Below are positions 41,116 through 52,577 of a DNA stretch of 64,000 bases, piece by piece (within the stretch, counting starts at the first letter, position 1; every line of letters starts with the position of its first letter). Made by a program: the position numbers and the translations under genes. The DNA is from Panonychus citri (lineage: Eukaryota; Arthropoda; Arachnida; Trombidiformes; Tetranychidae): positions 1,666,812 to 1,730,811 of the forward strand of contig NW_026515500.1 of the NCBI RefSeq assembly GCF_014898815.1, written 5' to 3'. The notes under the pieces were generated by a model. It was not told the origin of the DNA. It did not search any database and was given only the letters and a program-made list of their open reading frames with translations.

Positions 41116-41457
41116 ATGTCTCTTTTGATGGGAAAGGTGTGCGAAGCTGTGGGCAAGAATATTGTTCGTGTTGCTATTCCTCAATTGAAGTTCGATTCAT
41201 TTCTTGTTACTCATTTCAGAGATTCAAGTGAATTACATGCGTTGGATAAAAAAGGAGAGTCAAAGGTTGGCGATTGGGTGATTGTCTCTAAATTACCAGA
41301 GAGGATCAGTTTAAAGGTCGAACATTCTGTTGAACAAGTGGTCTATAAGTGTGGGCACATAATCGATCCATTAACGGGCAAACGATGTTTCCAATACCAT
41401 TACGATGAAAGTGGTTCAAAAGAAAATCAAAATTCTAGTCCAAATGAAAAACTGTAG
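41116..41457 (+). CDS. mRpS17: Mitochondrial small-subunit ribosomal protein uS17m
   Basis: A 113-residue component of the mitochondrial 28S subunit. The frame runs without introns from ATG at 41116, three bases after a strong splice acceptor (TTTTTACAG), so the start codon is the first ATG of the last exon and at least one 5' UTR exon lies upstream. Family features: a GKV..AVGKNIVRVAIPQ strand at residues 6-22 (OB fold), KVGDWVIV at about 56-63, and the diagnostic C-terminal block VVYKCGHIIDPLTGKRC (about 80-96), close to VFKVGKVIDPVTGKPC of animal uS17m. The length is close to the family's. There is no obvious cleavable presequence. A 24-base piece of this CDS recurs as a relic at 45132-45155. 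Confidence 0.9.
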   Translation: MSLLMGKVCEAVGKNIVRVAIPQLKFDSFLVTHFRDSSELHALDKKGESKVGDWVIVSKLPERISLKVEHSVEQVVYKCGHIIDPLTGKRCFQYHYDESGSKENQNSSPNEKL

Positions 41458-41489
41458 AGGGAACGATTTAAACTTATTGATTAAAATCA

Positions 41490-41870
41490 TTGGAATCGTT
41501 TGAATATCATCCTGGCGTCTTCATCTCTCGGTGCTGCAACATTAGGTTATCATATAGCCGAAGATAGATTAACATCAATAGAAATTCGTGATTTATTACG
41601 AAAAGAATTAGATGAAAGAGTAATGGACCAATAGCAGGCCAAACAACTACATCACCATAACCATTACACCAAAGAAATTTACAACAAGCTTATCCTCATC
41701 ACCAATTAAAGGTTAATCGGGTGATGGATCCTCAGATTCAAATTAGAATTGGGGTGAAACCTTTGGTCTTCCTCCGAGGATCCTTCTTGCACCGGGTGGT
41801 TACCATGATCCTAATTCACCTTCATCATACCAACAACTGATAATAGGAATAAAATAAATTATTTTAAATA
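41490..41870 (+). pseudogene. Coding-like relic of unknown origin
   Basis: Downstream of mRpS17 the sequence becomes less AT-rich and reads as protein only when frames are switched. One frame gives SSSLGAATLGYHIAEDRL then IEIRDLLRKELDERVMDQ and a stop (about 41517-41634). A second frame gives a Gln/His/Pro-rich stretch, and a third gives WGETFGLPPRILLAPGGYHD (about 41752-41811). This looks like a decayed exon or exons with several frameshifts. I cannot name the parent. Exons of a live gene read in changing phase are less likely because no good splice sites separate the parts. Confidence 0.35.
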
Positions 41871-41913
41871 ATTAACAATTGACAACTAAAACATCAACTA
41901 GTCAATCAAAAAC

Positions 41914-42130
41914 TTATGAGCTGAACTGGATGATTCCTGGTTCTTTACCCCGGTTGTGATTCTTACATAAAGATTGTTTGATTGATAAGATTTGAAACTT
42001 TTTTTCTTCGTTAGAAAAGTTTGACAATCACAAAACTTTAAAGTTAAAATAATGAAAAGTTCAATATAAGACGATAACTTTATGGGTGCAAAAATACTCT
42101 GATCACAATTAAATGTTTTCAAGAATTAGT
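41914..42130 (-). pseudogene. Rearranged relic of the Dmrt gene (exon 3 piece fused to 5' flank)
   Basis: Bases 41915-41975 align with the 3' part of Dmrt exon 3 (39063-39124), with scattered substitutions over about 60 bases. Immediately afterwards, 41985-42120 aligns with sequence upstream of Dmrt exon 1 (about 39800-39942), ending in a shared ATCACAATTAAATGTTTTCA. Introns 1-2 and exons 1-2 are missing between them. It abuts the 3' end of SENP copy A, with the mRpS17 gene and another relic between it and the parent gene. Confidence 0.8.
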
Positions 42131-42139
42131 AAGTAGAAG

Positions 42140-44898
42140 TTAATCAGTATCAGAAGAAGAAGAAGAAGAAGAAGAAGAAGAAGAAGAAGAAGAAGAAGAA
42201 GAAGAACTGCAATTATCAATTTCGCAAAGACTTTTTTTCTTGATTTCTTCAGCTTTTCGCTGTTGTTTGATCAATCTTTCGATTGTTCGTCGTTTAGCCG
42301 AAACCAGTTTGTGAGAGAACCAATCCTCTAGATTAATAGCCGGGTCTTTGTAAATTCTTTCAAGTAGCTGTTCAGGATTCTGAAAATGATCAACGAATGA
42401 TACGAATTAATTTATGTCAGCAACAATAAAAAGTTAACTCGAAAGAATTAACAAATTAACTTACTCTTAGGAAATTCTCAATAGATTGTAGTACATAGAG
42501 ACCTGAGTCGAAGTGATTTGTTTGTTTAGGCACCTTGAGATAAATATCAGGCATTACCCTTCTACTAAAATTTTTCTTCGTCGTTTTCTCTGACTCCCAT
42601 TCCTTAGCTAGAAAGTGTCGTAATGGTGCAGCTAATCCACATTTATGATGAGCACTTTGAAGTGAATCTAAGAAAAGTATTCGAGGTCTAGAGAAAGAGA
42701 TATAAAGTAATGAGTTTCAAAACTGATGATGAATAAAATAAATCTAATACTTTTTAGCACTTTTCTCATTGAATGCAACTTCGTCCAGGAGAGGAACTTT
42801 TCTTGGATAACAAATGATTGCCAGAAACCAATGAAAGGATTTATGAATTGGTATAATTAGAAAGTCCTTTTCGAAAATGTTCACATTTTTTGTCCAATTC
42901 TTTACTCTATTGTAGTAACTATCAGAAAGCCTGAAACCAAAAGGATCGAGTTACTAAAACTGATTATCATTTTATTCACTGTTGACTTATTACAGTTGAA
43001 AAAGAGAACCTTCGAAGAAAAAGCTCGATCAACAGTACATAAGTCATCAGGAATGAGAATTCAACTCGTACGTACGTTTTTGCACCCTGGGTTCTAACCT
43101 CTGATATTTGAGGTTTATGGGTGAGATTGTAGTAAAAAGATGAACTGAAAATGTAGCATCTTTCGGCGATATCTGGGGATGTCAAGTCTTTTTCAATATA
43201 CCTATGAATCGAAGATAATGTGATGAGTATTAGTAAAAGATTAAGCCTATGATTAATGTTCAACGATAAAAATGGCTTACTTAAGATAGAAACCCAGGAT
43301 TGCATCATTTATTTGTTGCCCTTCCTCCAAACAAGCGAGATCCGACTGACGAATTGAGATATGTTCAACTTCGTAAATGGGAATAGGTGGATAACTAAAG
43401 AGACGATCGTCACTAGATAAAGAGAGGATTATTATATAAATTATTAATACACAATAAGAGCGATCACCAAAAAGCTAACAAAACTCATCACCGCTCAATT
43501 GTGATCTAGAATAAATTACCAATTTGATACTGCGGCATTTGAGTTTCCAATTTCATCTTCACTGTTCATCTCAACAATGGAGGTCGTTTCATCTATTTTC
43601 GAATTCGAGGTCTTCTTTTTACTCTTAGCCAATTTAGGAGGAAAAGGTGATTTAAAAGTGGATGAAGACGTGGATGATGTTGCTGTCGGTTGTTGAGAAG
43701 AGTTATTTAATAAATCGAAGTATTGATGAGCACTAACAGATAGATTTCTATCAAGTTTCCAAGTGACAGTATTAAAGATGGCGAAATACTCTTCCAATAT
43801 ATTTCGAATTTCTTCATTCTTTCCGTTCAATTGCACTGCCACACGAATGGTTCCTTCTGTCACAATTAGAACCAAAATTGGTAAGAATATTTGTATTTCT
43901 TATATTCTATGTGTATGAGTTGCTAAAGTGAATAAGAATTGAACAAAGAATAATGAAATAGATACATACCTTGATTCCGTTGTATTTGTAAGGCTTCGCA
44001 TATTTTGAAACTCGAACTTGGAACGGTTTCTATGATCAGGGTTAAAAATTCTGTTCTATCGAAATAGGCTCTTTGTATATCAATGGGTGGAATGGTAATA
44101 GCCAAACTCGGTCTTTCTGGTGCAGATACTTGAACAAACTTAATACCTTTTGAGATTAAATGAATCTCTTTACAGGTGAATTTATAAATGCCGAAGTAGA
44201 CAGAATTGTTGTGAACTGATAAAGTTTGATTAATCTCCATGTTAAACACTGAATTGTCGTAATTTGGACTTGAAACATTCGTTTTTCGTGTTGATGATTG
44301 TTGAGAATGATTGTTTAAGAAATCAAGGTATTTATGGACACTTCGAGATAAAACTTTCTCAAATTTCCAAGTCAATGAAGTATAGCACGAAAAATATTCA
44401 TCCAATATTTTGTAAATTTCTTCACCTTGTCCGCTAAATTGAAAAAGAACACGAATGGGTCCTCCTGGTTGAATTGAAAAGAAAATCACAATCACAAAAT
44501 TAGAGAAAATAAAAGCAAACAAGAGAAAGAATTTGAAACAAAGAAACAATGGTGATATTAAAAAAAAGCTCTTTATCATTAAAGTTAAAGGTAAGAGAAA
44601 TACCTGAGCTATCGTCTTGATTGGGTCTTATTTTCAATGCGCTCCTTATTTTAGTTCCAGATTGAGGAACGGTGTCAATTATCAGGGTTGACAAATTTTC
44701 ACCGGTTTTACTGTCCAAATAGGCCTTTTGTATTTCAATTGGTGGAATGGTGATGTCGAAACGAGATCTTTCTTGTAATCGGCCAACTTGGGAAAACTTA
44801 AAGCCTGCTGAAATTAAACGAATTTCATCACAGCAAAACTTATGAATACCGAAGTAGACGATGTTATTGTAAATCGACAAATTTGGAAAAACAGACAT
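42140..44898 (-). CDS. SENP6/7-like pseudoprotease, copy A (catalytic Cys to Ser, intact frame)
   Basis: Eight exons: 44898-44604, 44464-43970, 43856-43520, 43412-43281, 43201-43076, 42930-42751, 42687-42465, 42379-42140. The joined frame is 675 residues with no stop or frameshift. Order: PH-like unit 1, PH-like unit 2, Ser-rich linker, C48 domain, poly-Ser tail (19 Ser). The end of unit 1 and the start of unit 2 share exon 2. His495 (FHW), Asp529 (LFLDS) and Gln577 (VPKQ) are kept, but the nucleophile is Ser583 (codon TCA, context FDSG). Loss of only the nucleophile in an otherwise complete enzyme predicts a catalytically weak or dead protein that could still bind SUMO. The first exon starts MSVFPNLS, unlike MSHMEVNQ of copy P. 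The protease part is nearly identical to B and C; the N-terminal units are closer to E. Confidence 0.8.
42152..42206. repeat. (AGA)18 trinucleotide repeat coding poly-Ser in copy A
   Basis: Eighteen AGA units, read on the minus strand as TCT (Ser), inside the last exon of SENP copy A. Copies D, B and C carry 5, 9 and 11 units at the same place. Confidence 0.95.
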
Positions 44899-45655
44899 TA
44901 GACTTCAAATCGTCTTTAAGACAATGTCTTATAAGAATGACTGTTTGAAACAACACAAAGAAGCAATTTTCTACAAGAAAATCTCAAGGAAAACAAGTTG
45001 AGAGGGAAGAACGAGTTCCAAAAAAATCCAACTCATTGATGAAAGTTGAGCCTGCAGAAGTGATTAAAGAGTGTAACGTAAGGGTGATTAATCCTGCAAA
45101 TAATTAGCGGTTAGTTTGATTTTCCAAAAAAGATCAGTTTAAAGGTCGAACATTCATACTCTCTTCAACTTCTGCTTTAAACATTATCTCCAGCGTTGGA
45201 TTGGCGTATAAAAATAGATCACGATTGATTAATCAGTAACAAATTTAGTTGAATTTTAATTTTTGATCAACAATATGGTTGCTATCACAGTCATTGACTT
45301 ACAGCCATTGAAAATATTCAACTACTCACTGGCTGAGGATTCTGAACGGATGGATTTACACTCAAAGCAATTGAATCAAACAAATAAACTTGTCAATAAC
45401 GAAGATAATTTTAAGATAGTTTCGTTTACAGTAACAACTATTAGTTAACGAGATTATAACAATATTATGATGTTAACTGATTAACGATTGAATATGTATT
45501 ATTCCCCTTTCGTTTTGCTTGTCAATGGGTTGATTTTTGTTTGGGAAGAGTTTTGGAAATTCATGATAAACAGAGTATATAAATGAAAGAAATGGTCATG
45601 AAAGAATCTCTGGAATTTTGATGTACTCATTTAGGTGCAGTTGATTCATAAAAAA
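44899..45655. other. Spacer between copies A and B, with an mRpS17 fragment
   Basis: No intact gene. Contains a 24-base exact match to the mRpS17 coding sequence at 45132-45155 (source 41304-41327). From about 45240, sequence resembles the spacer upstream of copy E near 59070 (TTAATTTTTGA.CAACAAT). It must hold the promoter of copy A. Confidence 0.55.
45132..45155 (+). pseudogene. 24-base mRpS17 fragment
   Basis: Identical over 24 bases to 41304-41327 of mRpS17, flanked by sequence that still looks related at the left edge. Too short to be a gene; it marks a past duplication of this neighbourhood. Confidence 0.6.
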
Positions 45656-48600
45656 TTAGTAAATAGAAATTTCGGAATCAGCAGAAGAATAAGAGCTAGA
45701 AGAAGAAGAAGAAGAAGAAGAAGAAATTTCATCATCCGTTTCGCAAAGACTATTTTTCTTGATTTCTTCAGCTTTTCGCTGTTGTTTAATCAATCTTTCA
45801 ATAGTTCGTCGTTTAGCCGAAACCAGTCTGTGAGAGAACCAATCCTCTAGATTAATAGCCGGGTCTTTGGAAACTTTGTCAAGTAAATGATCAGGATTCT
45901 GGAAATAATCAACAATGAATGAATTAATTTAGGTTGCAAACAAGAAAAAGTTAATTCAACTTTAAAATTAACTTACTCTTAGGAAATTCTCAATGCATTG
46001 TAGTACATAGAGACCTGAGTCGAAGTCATTGTTTTGCTTAGGCACCTTGAGATAAATATCAGGCATTACACTTCTACTAAAACTTTTCTTTGTCGTTTTC
46101 TTTGACTCCCATTCCTTAGCTAGAAAGTGTCGTAATGGTGCAGCTAATCCACATCTACTATGAGCACTTTGCGTCGAGTCCATGAAAAGTATACGAGGCC
46201 TAAAAAGATCCGAAATTTCAGGATAAGATATCATTGAATTAGACATGAATTTCAAAACTGTTGATGAATAAAATAAATCTAATACCTTTTAGCACTTTTC
46301 TCATTGAATGCAACTTCGTCCAGGAGAGGAACTTTTCTTGGATAACAAATGATTGCCAGAAACCAATGACAGGATTTATGAATTGGTATAATTAGAAAGT
46401 CCTTTTCGAAAATGTTCACATTTTTTGTCCAATTCTTTACTCTATTGTAGTATCTATCAGAAAGCCTGAAAATATTGGAGAGTGGATAGATTAAAATTGG
46501 ATAGAAAAATGAAGAATGAACAATTTTTAAGCACGATAACACAAATGACAGAGTTGCTGAAATTAATTATCATTTAAGCTACCGTTAAAATAGCGAACCT
46601 TCAAAGAAAAGACTCGATCAACAGTAAATACATGTAAGTCAACAAGTATAAGAGTTTAAATCGTACGTACGATTTTTGCCCTGCGTTCCAACCTCCGATG
46701 ATCGAGGTTTATGGGTGAGATTGTAGTAAAAGATGAACTGAAAATGTAGCATCTTTCGGCGATATCTGGGGATGTCAAGTCTTTTTCAATATACCTATGA
46801 ATCGAAGATAATGTGATGAGCATTAGTAAAAGATTAAGCCTATGATTAATGTTCAACGATAACAATGGCTTACTTAAGATAGAAACCCAGGATTGCATCA
46901 TTTATTTGTTGCCCTTCCTCCAAACAAGCGAGATCCGACTGACGAATTGAGATATGTTCAACTTCGTAAATGGGAATAGGTGGATAACTGAAGAGACGAT
47001 CGTCACTAGATAAAGAGAGGATTATTATATAAATTATTAATACACAAAAGAGCGATCACAAAAGCTAACAAAACTCATCACCGCTCAATTGTGATCTAGA
47101 ATAAATTACCGATTTGATACTGCGGCATTTGAGTTTCCAATTTCATGTTCACTGTTCATCTCAACAATTGAGGTCGTTTCATCTATTTTCGAATTCGAAG
47201 TCTTCTTTTTACTCTTAGCCAACAGAGTGGAAAAAAGAGTACAAGGTGATTTAAGAGCGGATGAAGACGTTGAAGATTTTGCTGTCGGTTGTTGAGAAGA
47301 GTTATTTAATAAATCGAAGTATTGATGAGCACTAACAGATAGATTTCTATCAAGTTTCCAAGTGACAGTATTGAAGGTGGCGAAATACTCTTCCAATAGA
47401 TTTCGAATTTCTTCATTCTTTCCGTTCAATTGCACTGCCACACGAATGGTTCCTTCTGTCACAATTAGAATCAAAAAACGTATAAAGTGGTAAGAAGGTA
47501 AGTAGCTTTAGATATGTTTAGGGAAAGAACAATTAAAGCTAAGTATTTATTATCTACCATCAAGTCTATGAGATTCGTAGAGTGAATAAGAATTGAATAA
47601 CGCAAAGAATAATGAAACAGATACATACCCATGTGATCACCTTTATTCCGTTGTATTTTTAATGCTTCGCATATTTTGAAACTCGAACTTGGAACGGTTT
47701 CTATGATCAGGGTTGACAAATTTTCACCAGTTTTCCTATCAAAATAGAGTTTTTGTATATCAATTGGAGAAATGGTAATAGCCAAACTCGGTCTTTCTGG
47801 TGCAGATACTTGAACAAACTTAATACCTTTTGAGATTAAATGAATCTCTTTACAGGTGAATTTATGAACACCAAAGTAGACAAATTGTTGTGAACTGATA
47901 AAGTTTGATTAACTCCATGTTAAAACTGAATTGTCGTAATTTGTACTTGAAACATTCGTTTTTCGTGTTGATGATTGTTGAGAATGATTGTTCAAGAAAT
48001 CAAGGTATTTATGGACACTTCGCGATAGGGCTCTCTCAAGTTTCCAATTCACTTGGCTAAAGACGGCAAAATATTCTTCCAATATTTTGTAAATTTCTTC
48101 ACCTTGTCCGTTAAATTGAACAAGAACACGAATCGATCCTCTTAGTTCAACTGAGAAGAAAAAAAAACAGAGTAGAAAATTAGTATAACAAAGCGATGAG
48201 ATAAAAGATAGAACACAAACAAAAGAAAAGCTAAAACCACTCCAGATAAATTATATCCCGAGAATTGTATTACAATTAAGGGGAAGACAAAAAAATGAGC
48301 AGTTAATTGCTAAATGGGCGTAAACATACGAGACATTAATTGTGATAGAAAAAAAAACAAAAGTCAAGTGGGAAGTGACAGTTCACCGAGATAAACTGTG
48401 GTGGAACAAAAATTAGATAATAACCAAAATATCACTTTGGTGATATTAATAAGAGAGAAATACCTGAATTAGCAGATCGATTAAGTTTTAATATTTCACA
48501 TATTCGAATCCCAGATTCAGGAACAGTTTCTGTGATCAGGGTTGACAAATTGTCTCCAGTTTTACTGTCAAAATAGGCTTTTTTTATATCAATTGGTGGA

Positions 48601-48752
48601 ATGGTGACATTGAAAAAAGACTTTTCTTGGATTTGACACACTTGGGAAAACTTAATGCCCGCTGGAAGCAAACGTATTTCTTGACAGCGAAATTCATGGA
48701 CATCAAAGTAGACAGTGTTGTGGAAAACTGATAAAGTTTGATTAACCTCCAT
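45656..48752 (-). pseudogene. SENP6/7-like pseudoprotease, copy B (Cys to Ser, frameshifted)
   Basis: Same eight-exon plan as copy A: 48752-48464, 48138-47629, about 47455-47110, then protease exons including 46794-46671, 46465-46286, 46199-45977 and 45898-45656. Active-site His, Asp and Gln codons are present; the nucleophile codon is TCA (Ser). The old start codon ATG is ATA, leaving the next ATG (MEVNQ). Compared with copy C, the second exon has three one-base deletions around 47890-47930, which create a stop soon after TACGACAATTCAG. The exon at 46671-46794 is 124 rather than 126 bases, from two one-base deletions in T and A runs. Most of these are in homopolymers, so assembly error must be excluded before calling it dead. 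Confidence 0.7.
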
Positions 48753-49387
48753 GTGAGATATCAAATTGTCGCAATCAAGATGACAAGAAGAGAGAATAAG
48801 GAAACATCAACAGTGTAAAACTGGAAGAGAAACAAGTTGATAAGGAAGAACGAGAATAAAAAATAGAAACGATTGCTCGATTGTTGAAGAAAAGAAAATG
48901 ATTGACTGAAGATTGAATATCAAAAAATTCAGCTCATATTTGGAAAAATTGAAAATCAATTCTAATTTAGAATCTATAAAGTATTGATTATAAATAATTA
49001 CGGAATTGTTAATAAAAAGGATTGAAAAAAAGCTAAAAAGGAAAAAAAAATTTCTCCCGCGAAATTTGAAAGATCGATTTTTTTGTGAATTTCGATCCAT
49101 CAAAAACTAAGAACGGAACTTCTGTGAGAGGAGCATTTTGCACCATAATTTCTTCATCTTTTCTCTAAAAATTTTTCTCGTCAATTTAATAAACTCGTTA
49201 CAATTGTAAATTGAAGAATAACAACTTTAATAGAACAACAAATGGATTTTTGAAAATTTGATTTTCTTCTCTCTTGAAAATCCTTTCGGTTCATGATTAA
49301 TTCACAGCATAGTTGTTTATGTATATCATTTTCTGGTCTTATTTACAATTAAATGTCGATTATCATTTAATACCTTAGTCTAATTAT
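48753..49387. promoter_or_regulatory. Upstream region of copy B
   Basis: About 0.63 kb before the copy B start, nearly identical to 52578-53210 before copy C. Contains TCTCCCGCGAAA at 49053-49064 and ATCGATTTTTTTGTG beside it, shared with copies C and E. No other gene-like frame with balanced composition is present. Confidence 0.45.
49053..49064 (-). promoter_or_regulatory. Shared GC-rich promoter word (E2F-like) of copy B
   Basis: TTTCGCGGGAGA on the minus strand, about 300 bases before the start, in otherwise AT-rich DNA. The same word lies at 52876-52887 (C) and 58909-58920 (E), each next to an ATCGATTTTTTT element. It resembles but does not exactly match the E2F consensus TTTSGCGC. A factor assignment is inference. 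Confidence 0.35.
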
Positions 49388-49494
49388 TTACACTTTCGTT
49401 CGATCAAATTTTTGATTGTTCGTCGTTTAGAAGAGACCAGAGAAAGAGAAAACCAATCTTATAGATTAATAGCAGGATCTTTGTGGATTCTTTC
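49388..49494 (-). pseudogene. Relic of a SENP terminal exon, copy 1
   Basis: Reads ERIHKDPAINL, stop, DWFSLSLVSSKRRTIKNLIE on the minus strand, matching the start of the last exon of copies P and G (ERICKDPAINL..W). It has an in-frame stop (TAA for the Glu codon) and no upstream protease exons. It directly follows the truncated end of copy C at the duplication junction. Confidence 0.8.
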
Positions 49495-52400
49495 AAATTT
49501 CGGAATCAGCAGAAGAATAAGAGCTAGAAGAAGAAGAAGAAGAAGAAGAAGAAGAAGAAATTTCATCATCCGTTTCGCAAAGACTATTTTTCTTGATTTC
49601 TTCAGCTTTTCGCTGTTGTTTAATCAATCTTTCAATAGTTCGTCGTTTAGCCGAAACCAGTCTGTGAGAGAACCAATCCTCTAGATTAATAGCCGGGTCT
49701 TTGGAAACTTTGTCAAGTAAATGATCAGGATTCTGGAAATAATCAACAATGAATGAATTAATTTAGGTTGCAAACAAGAAAAAGTTAATTCAACTTTAAA
49801 ATTAACTTACTCTTAGGAAATTCTCAATGCATTGTAGTACATAGAGACCTGAGTCGAAGTCATTGTTTTGCTTAGGCACCTTGAGATAAATATCAGGCAT
49901 TACACTTCTACTAAAACTTTTCTTTGTCGTTTTCTTTGACTCCCATTCCTTAGCTAGAAAGTGTCGTAATGGTGCAGCTAATCCACATCTACTATGAGCA
50001 CTTTGCGTCGAGTCCATGAAAAGTATACGAGGCCTAAAAAGATCCGAAATTTCAGGATAAGATATCATTGAATTAGACATGAATTTCAAAACTGTTGATG
50101 AATAAAATAAATCTAATACCTTTTAGCACTTTTCTCATTGAATGCAACTTCGTCCAGGAGAGAACTTTTCTTGGATAACAAATGATTGCCAGAAACCAAT
50201 GACAGGATTTATGAATTGGTATAATTAGAAAGTCCTTTTCGAAAATGTTCACATTTTTTGTCCAATTCTTTACTCTATTGTAGTATCTATCAGAAAGCCT
50301 GAAAATATTGGAGAGTGGATAGATTAAAATTGGATAGAAAAATGAAGAATGAACAATTTTTAAGCACGATAACACAAATGACAGAGTTGCTGAAATTAAT
50401 TATCATTTAAGCTACCGTTAAAATAGCGAACCTTCAAAGAAAAGACTCGATCAACAGTAAATACATGTAAGTCAACAAGTATAAGAGTTTAAATCGTACG
50501 TACGATTTTTTGCCCTGCGTTCCAACCTCCGATGATCGAGGTTTATGGGTGAGCTTGTAGTAAAAAGATGAACTGAAAATGTAGCATCTTTCGGCGATAT
50601 CTGGGGATGTCAAGTCTTTTTCAATATACCTATGAATCGAAGATAATGTGATGAGCATTAGTAAAAGATTAAGCCTATGATTAATGTTCAACGATAACAA
50701 TGGCTTACTTAAGATAGAAACCCAGGATTGCATCATTTATTTGTTGCCCTTCCTCCAAACAAGCGAGATCCGACTGACGAATTGAGATATGTTCAACTTC
50801 GTAAATGGGAATAGGTGGATAACTAAAGAGACGATCGTCACTAGATAAAGAGAGGATTATTATATAAATTATTAATACACAATAAGAGCGATCACCAAAA
50901 AGCTAACAAAACTCATCACCGCTCAATTGTGATCTAGAATAAATTACCAATTTGATACTGCGGCATTTGAGTTTCCAATTTCATCTTCACTGTTCATCAC
51001 AACAATGGAGGTCGTTTCATCTATTTTCGAATTCGAGGTCTTCTTTTTACTCTTAGCCAATTTAGGAGGAAAAGGTGATTTAAAAGTGGATGAAGACGTT
51101 GAAGATTTTGCTGTCGGTTGTTGAGAAGAGTTATTTAATAAATCGAAGTATTGATGAGCACTAACAGATAGATTTCTATCAAGTTTCCAAGTGACAGTAT
51201 TAAAGATGGCGAAATACTCTTCCAATATATTTCGAATTTCTTCATTCTTTCCGTTCAATTGCACTGCCACACGAATGGTTCCTTCTGTCACAATTAGAAT
51301 CAAAAAACGTATAAAGTGGTAAGAAGGTAAGTAGCTTTAGATATGTTTAGGGAAAGAACAATTAAAACTAAGTATTTATTATCTACTATCAAGTCTATGA
51401 GATTCGTAGAGTGAATAAGAATTGAATAACGAAGAATAATGAAACAGATACATACCCATGTGATCACTTTGATTCCGTTGTATTTTCAATGCTTCGCATA
51501 TTTTGAAACTCGAACTTGGAACGGTTTCTATGATCAGGGTTGACAAATTTTCACCAGTTTTCCTATCAAAATAGAGTTTTTGAATATCAATTGGAGAAAT
51601 GGTAATAGCCAAACTCGGTCTTTCTGGTGCAGATACTTGAACAAACTTAATACCTTTTGAGATTAAATGAATCTCTTTACAGGTGAATTTATGAACACCA
51701 AAGTAGACAAAGTTGTTGTGAACTGATAAAGTTTGATTAGACTCCATGTTAAAAACTGAATTGTCGTAATTTGTACTTGAAACATTCGTTTTTCGTGTTG
51801 ATGATTGTTGAGAATGATTGTTCAAGAAATCAAGGTATTTATGGACACTTCGCGATAGGGCTCTCTCAAGTTTCCAATTCACTTGGCTAAAGACGGCAAA
51901 ATATTCTTCCAATATTTTGTAAATTTCTTCACCTTGTCCGTTAAATTGAACAAGAACACGAATCGATCCTCTTAGTTCAACTGAGAAGAAAAAAAACAGA
52001 GTAGAAAATTAGTATAACAAAGCGATGAGATAAAAGATAGCACAAACAAAAGAAAAGCTAAAACCACTTCAGATAAATTATATCCCGAGAATTGTATTAC
52101 AATTAAGGGGAAGACAAAAAAATGAGCAGTTAATTGCTAAATGGGCGTAAACATACGAGACATTAATTGTGATAGAAAAAAAAACAAAAGTCAAGTGGGA
52201 AGTGACAGTTCACCGAGATAAACTGTGGTGGAACAAAAATTAGATAATAACCAAAATATCACTTTGGTGATATTAATAAGAGAAATACCTGAATTAGCAG
52301 ATCGATTAAGTTTTAATATTTCACATATTCGAATCCCAGATTCAGGAACAGTTTCTGTGATCAGGGTTGACAAATTGTCTCCAGTTTTACTGTCAAAATA

Positions 52401-52577
52401 GGCTTTTTTTATATCAATTGGTGGAATGGTGACATTGAAAAAAGACTTTTCTTGGATTTGACACACTTGGGAAAACTTAATGCCCGCTGGAAGCAAACGT
52501 ATTTCTTGACAGCGAAATTCATGGACATCAAAGTAGACAGTGTTGTGGAAAACTGATAAAGTTTGATTAACCTCCAT
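49493..52577 (-). pseudogene. SENP6/7-like pseudoprotease, copy C (Cys to Ser, one frameshift)
   Basis: Exons 52577-52289, 51968-51456, 51284-50948, 50840-50709, 50629-50504, 50298-50120, 50033-49811, 49732-49493. All lengths match the intact frame except exon 6, which has 179 instead of 180 bases: one G is missing near 50161, after the ICYPRK segment. Without that change the product would be about 679 residues with two PH-like units. His, Asp and Gln are kept; the nucleophile codon is TCA (Ser). The stop (TGA, 49495-49493) is made by fusion to the relic exon at the duplication junction, shortening the tail relative to copy B. A single frameshift between near-identical repeats could be an assembly error. 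Confidence 0.7.

Larger units (their letters stand above)
45667..49494. repeat. 3.83-kb tandem duplication, unit 1 (contains copy B)
   Basis: Unit 1 (45667-49494) and unit 2 (49495-53317) are near-identical along most of their length, including introns, spacer and the relic exon at the right edge. The offset falls from 3835 to 3823 through small indels. Each unit starts at AAATTTCGGAATCAGCAG in the last SENP exon. Confidence 0.85.

Noticed and set aside
45635..49684. Plus-strand Arg-rich frames (45635-45850, 49412-49684)
   Set aside because: Antisense translation of the poly-Ser tails of copies B and C.
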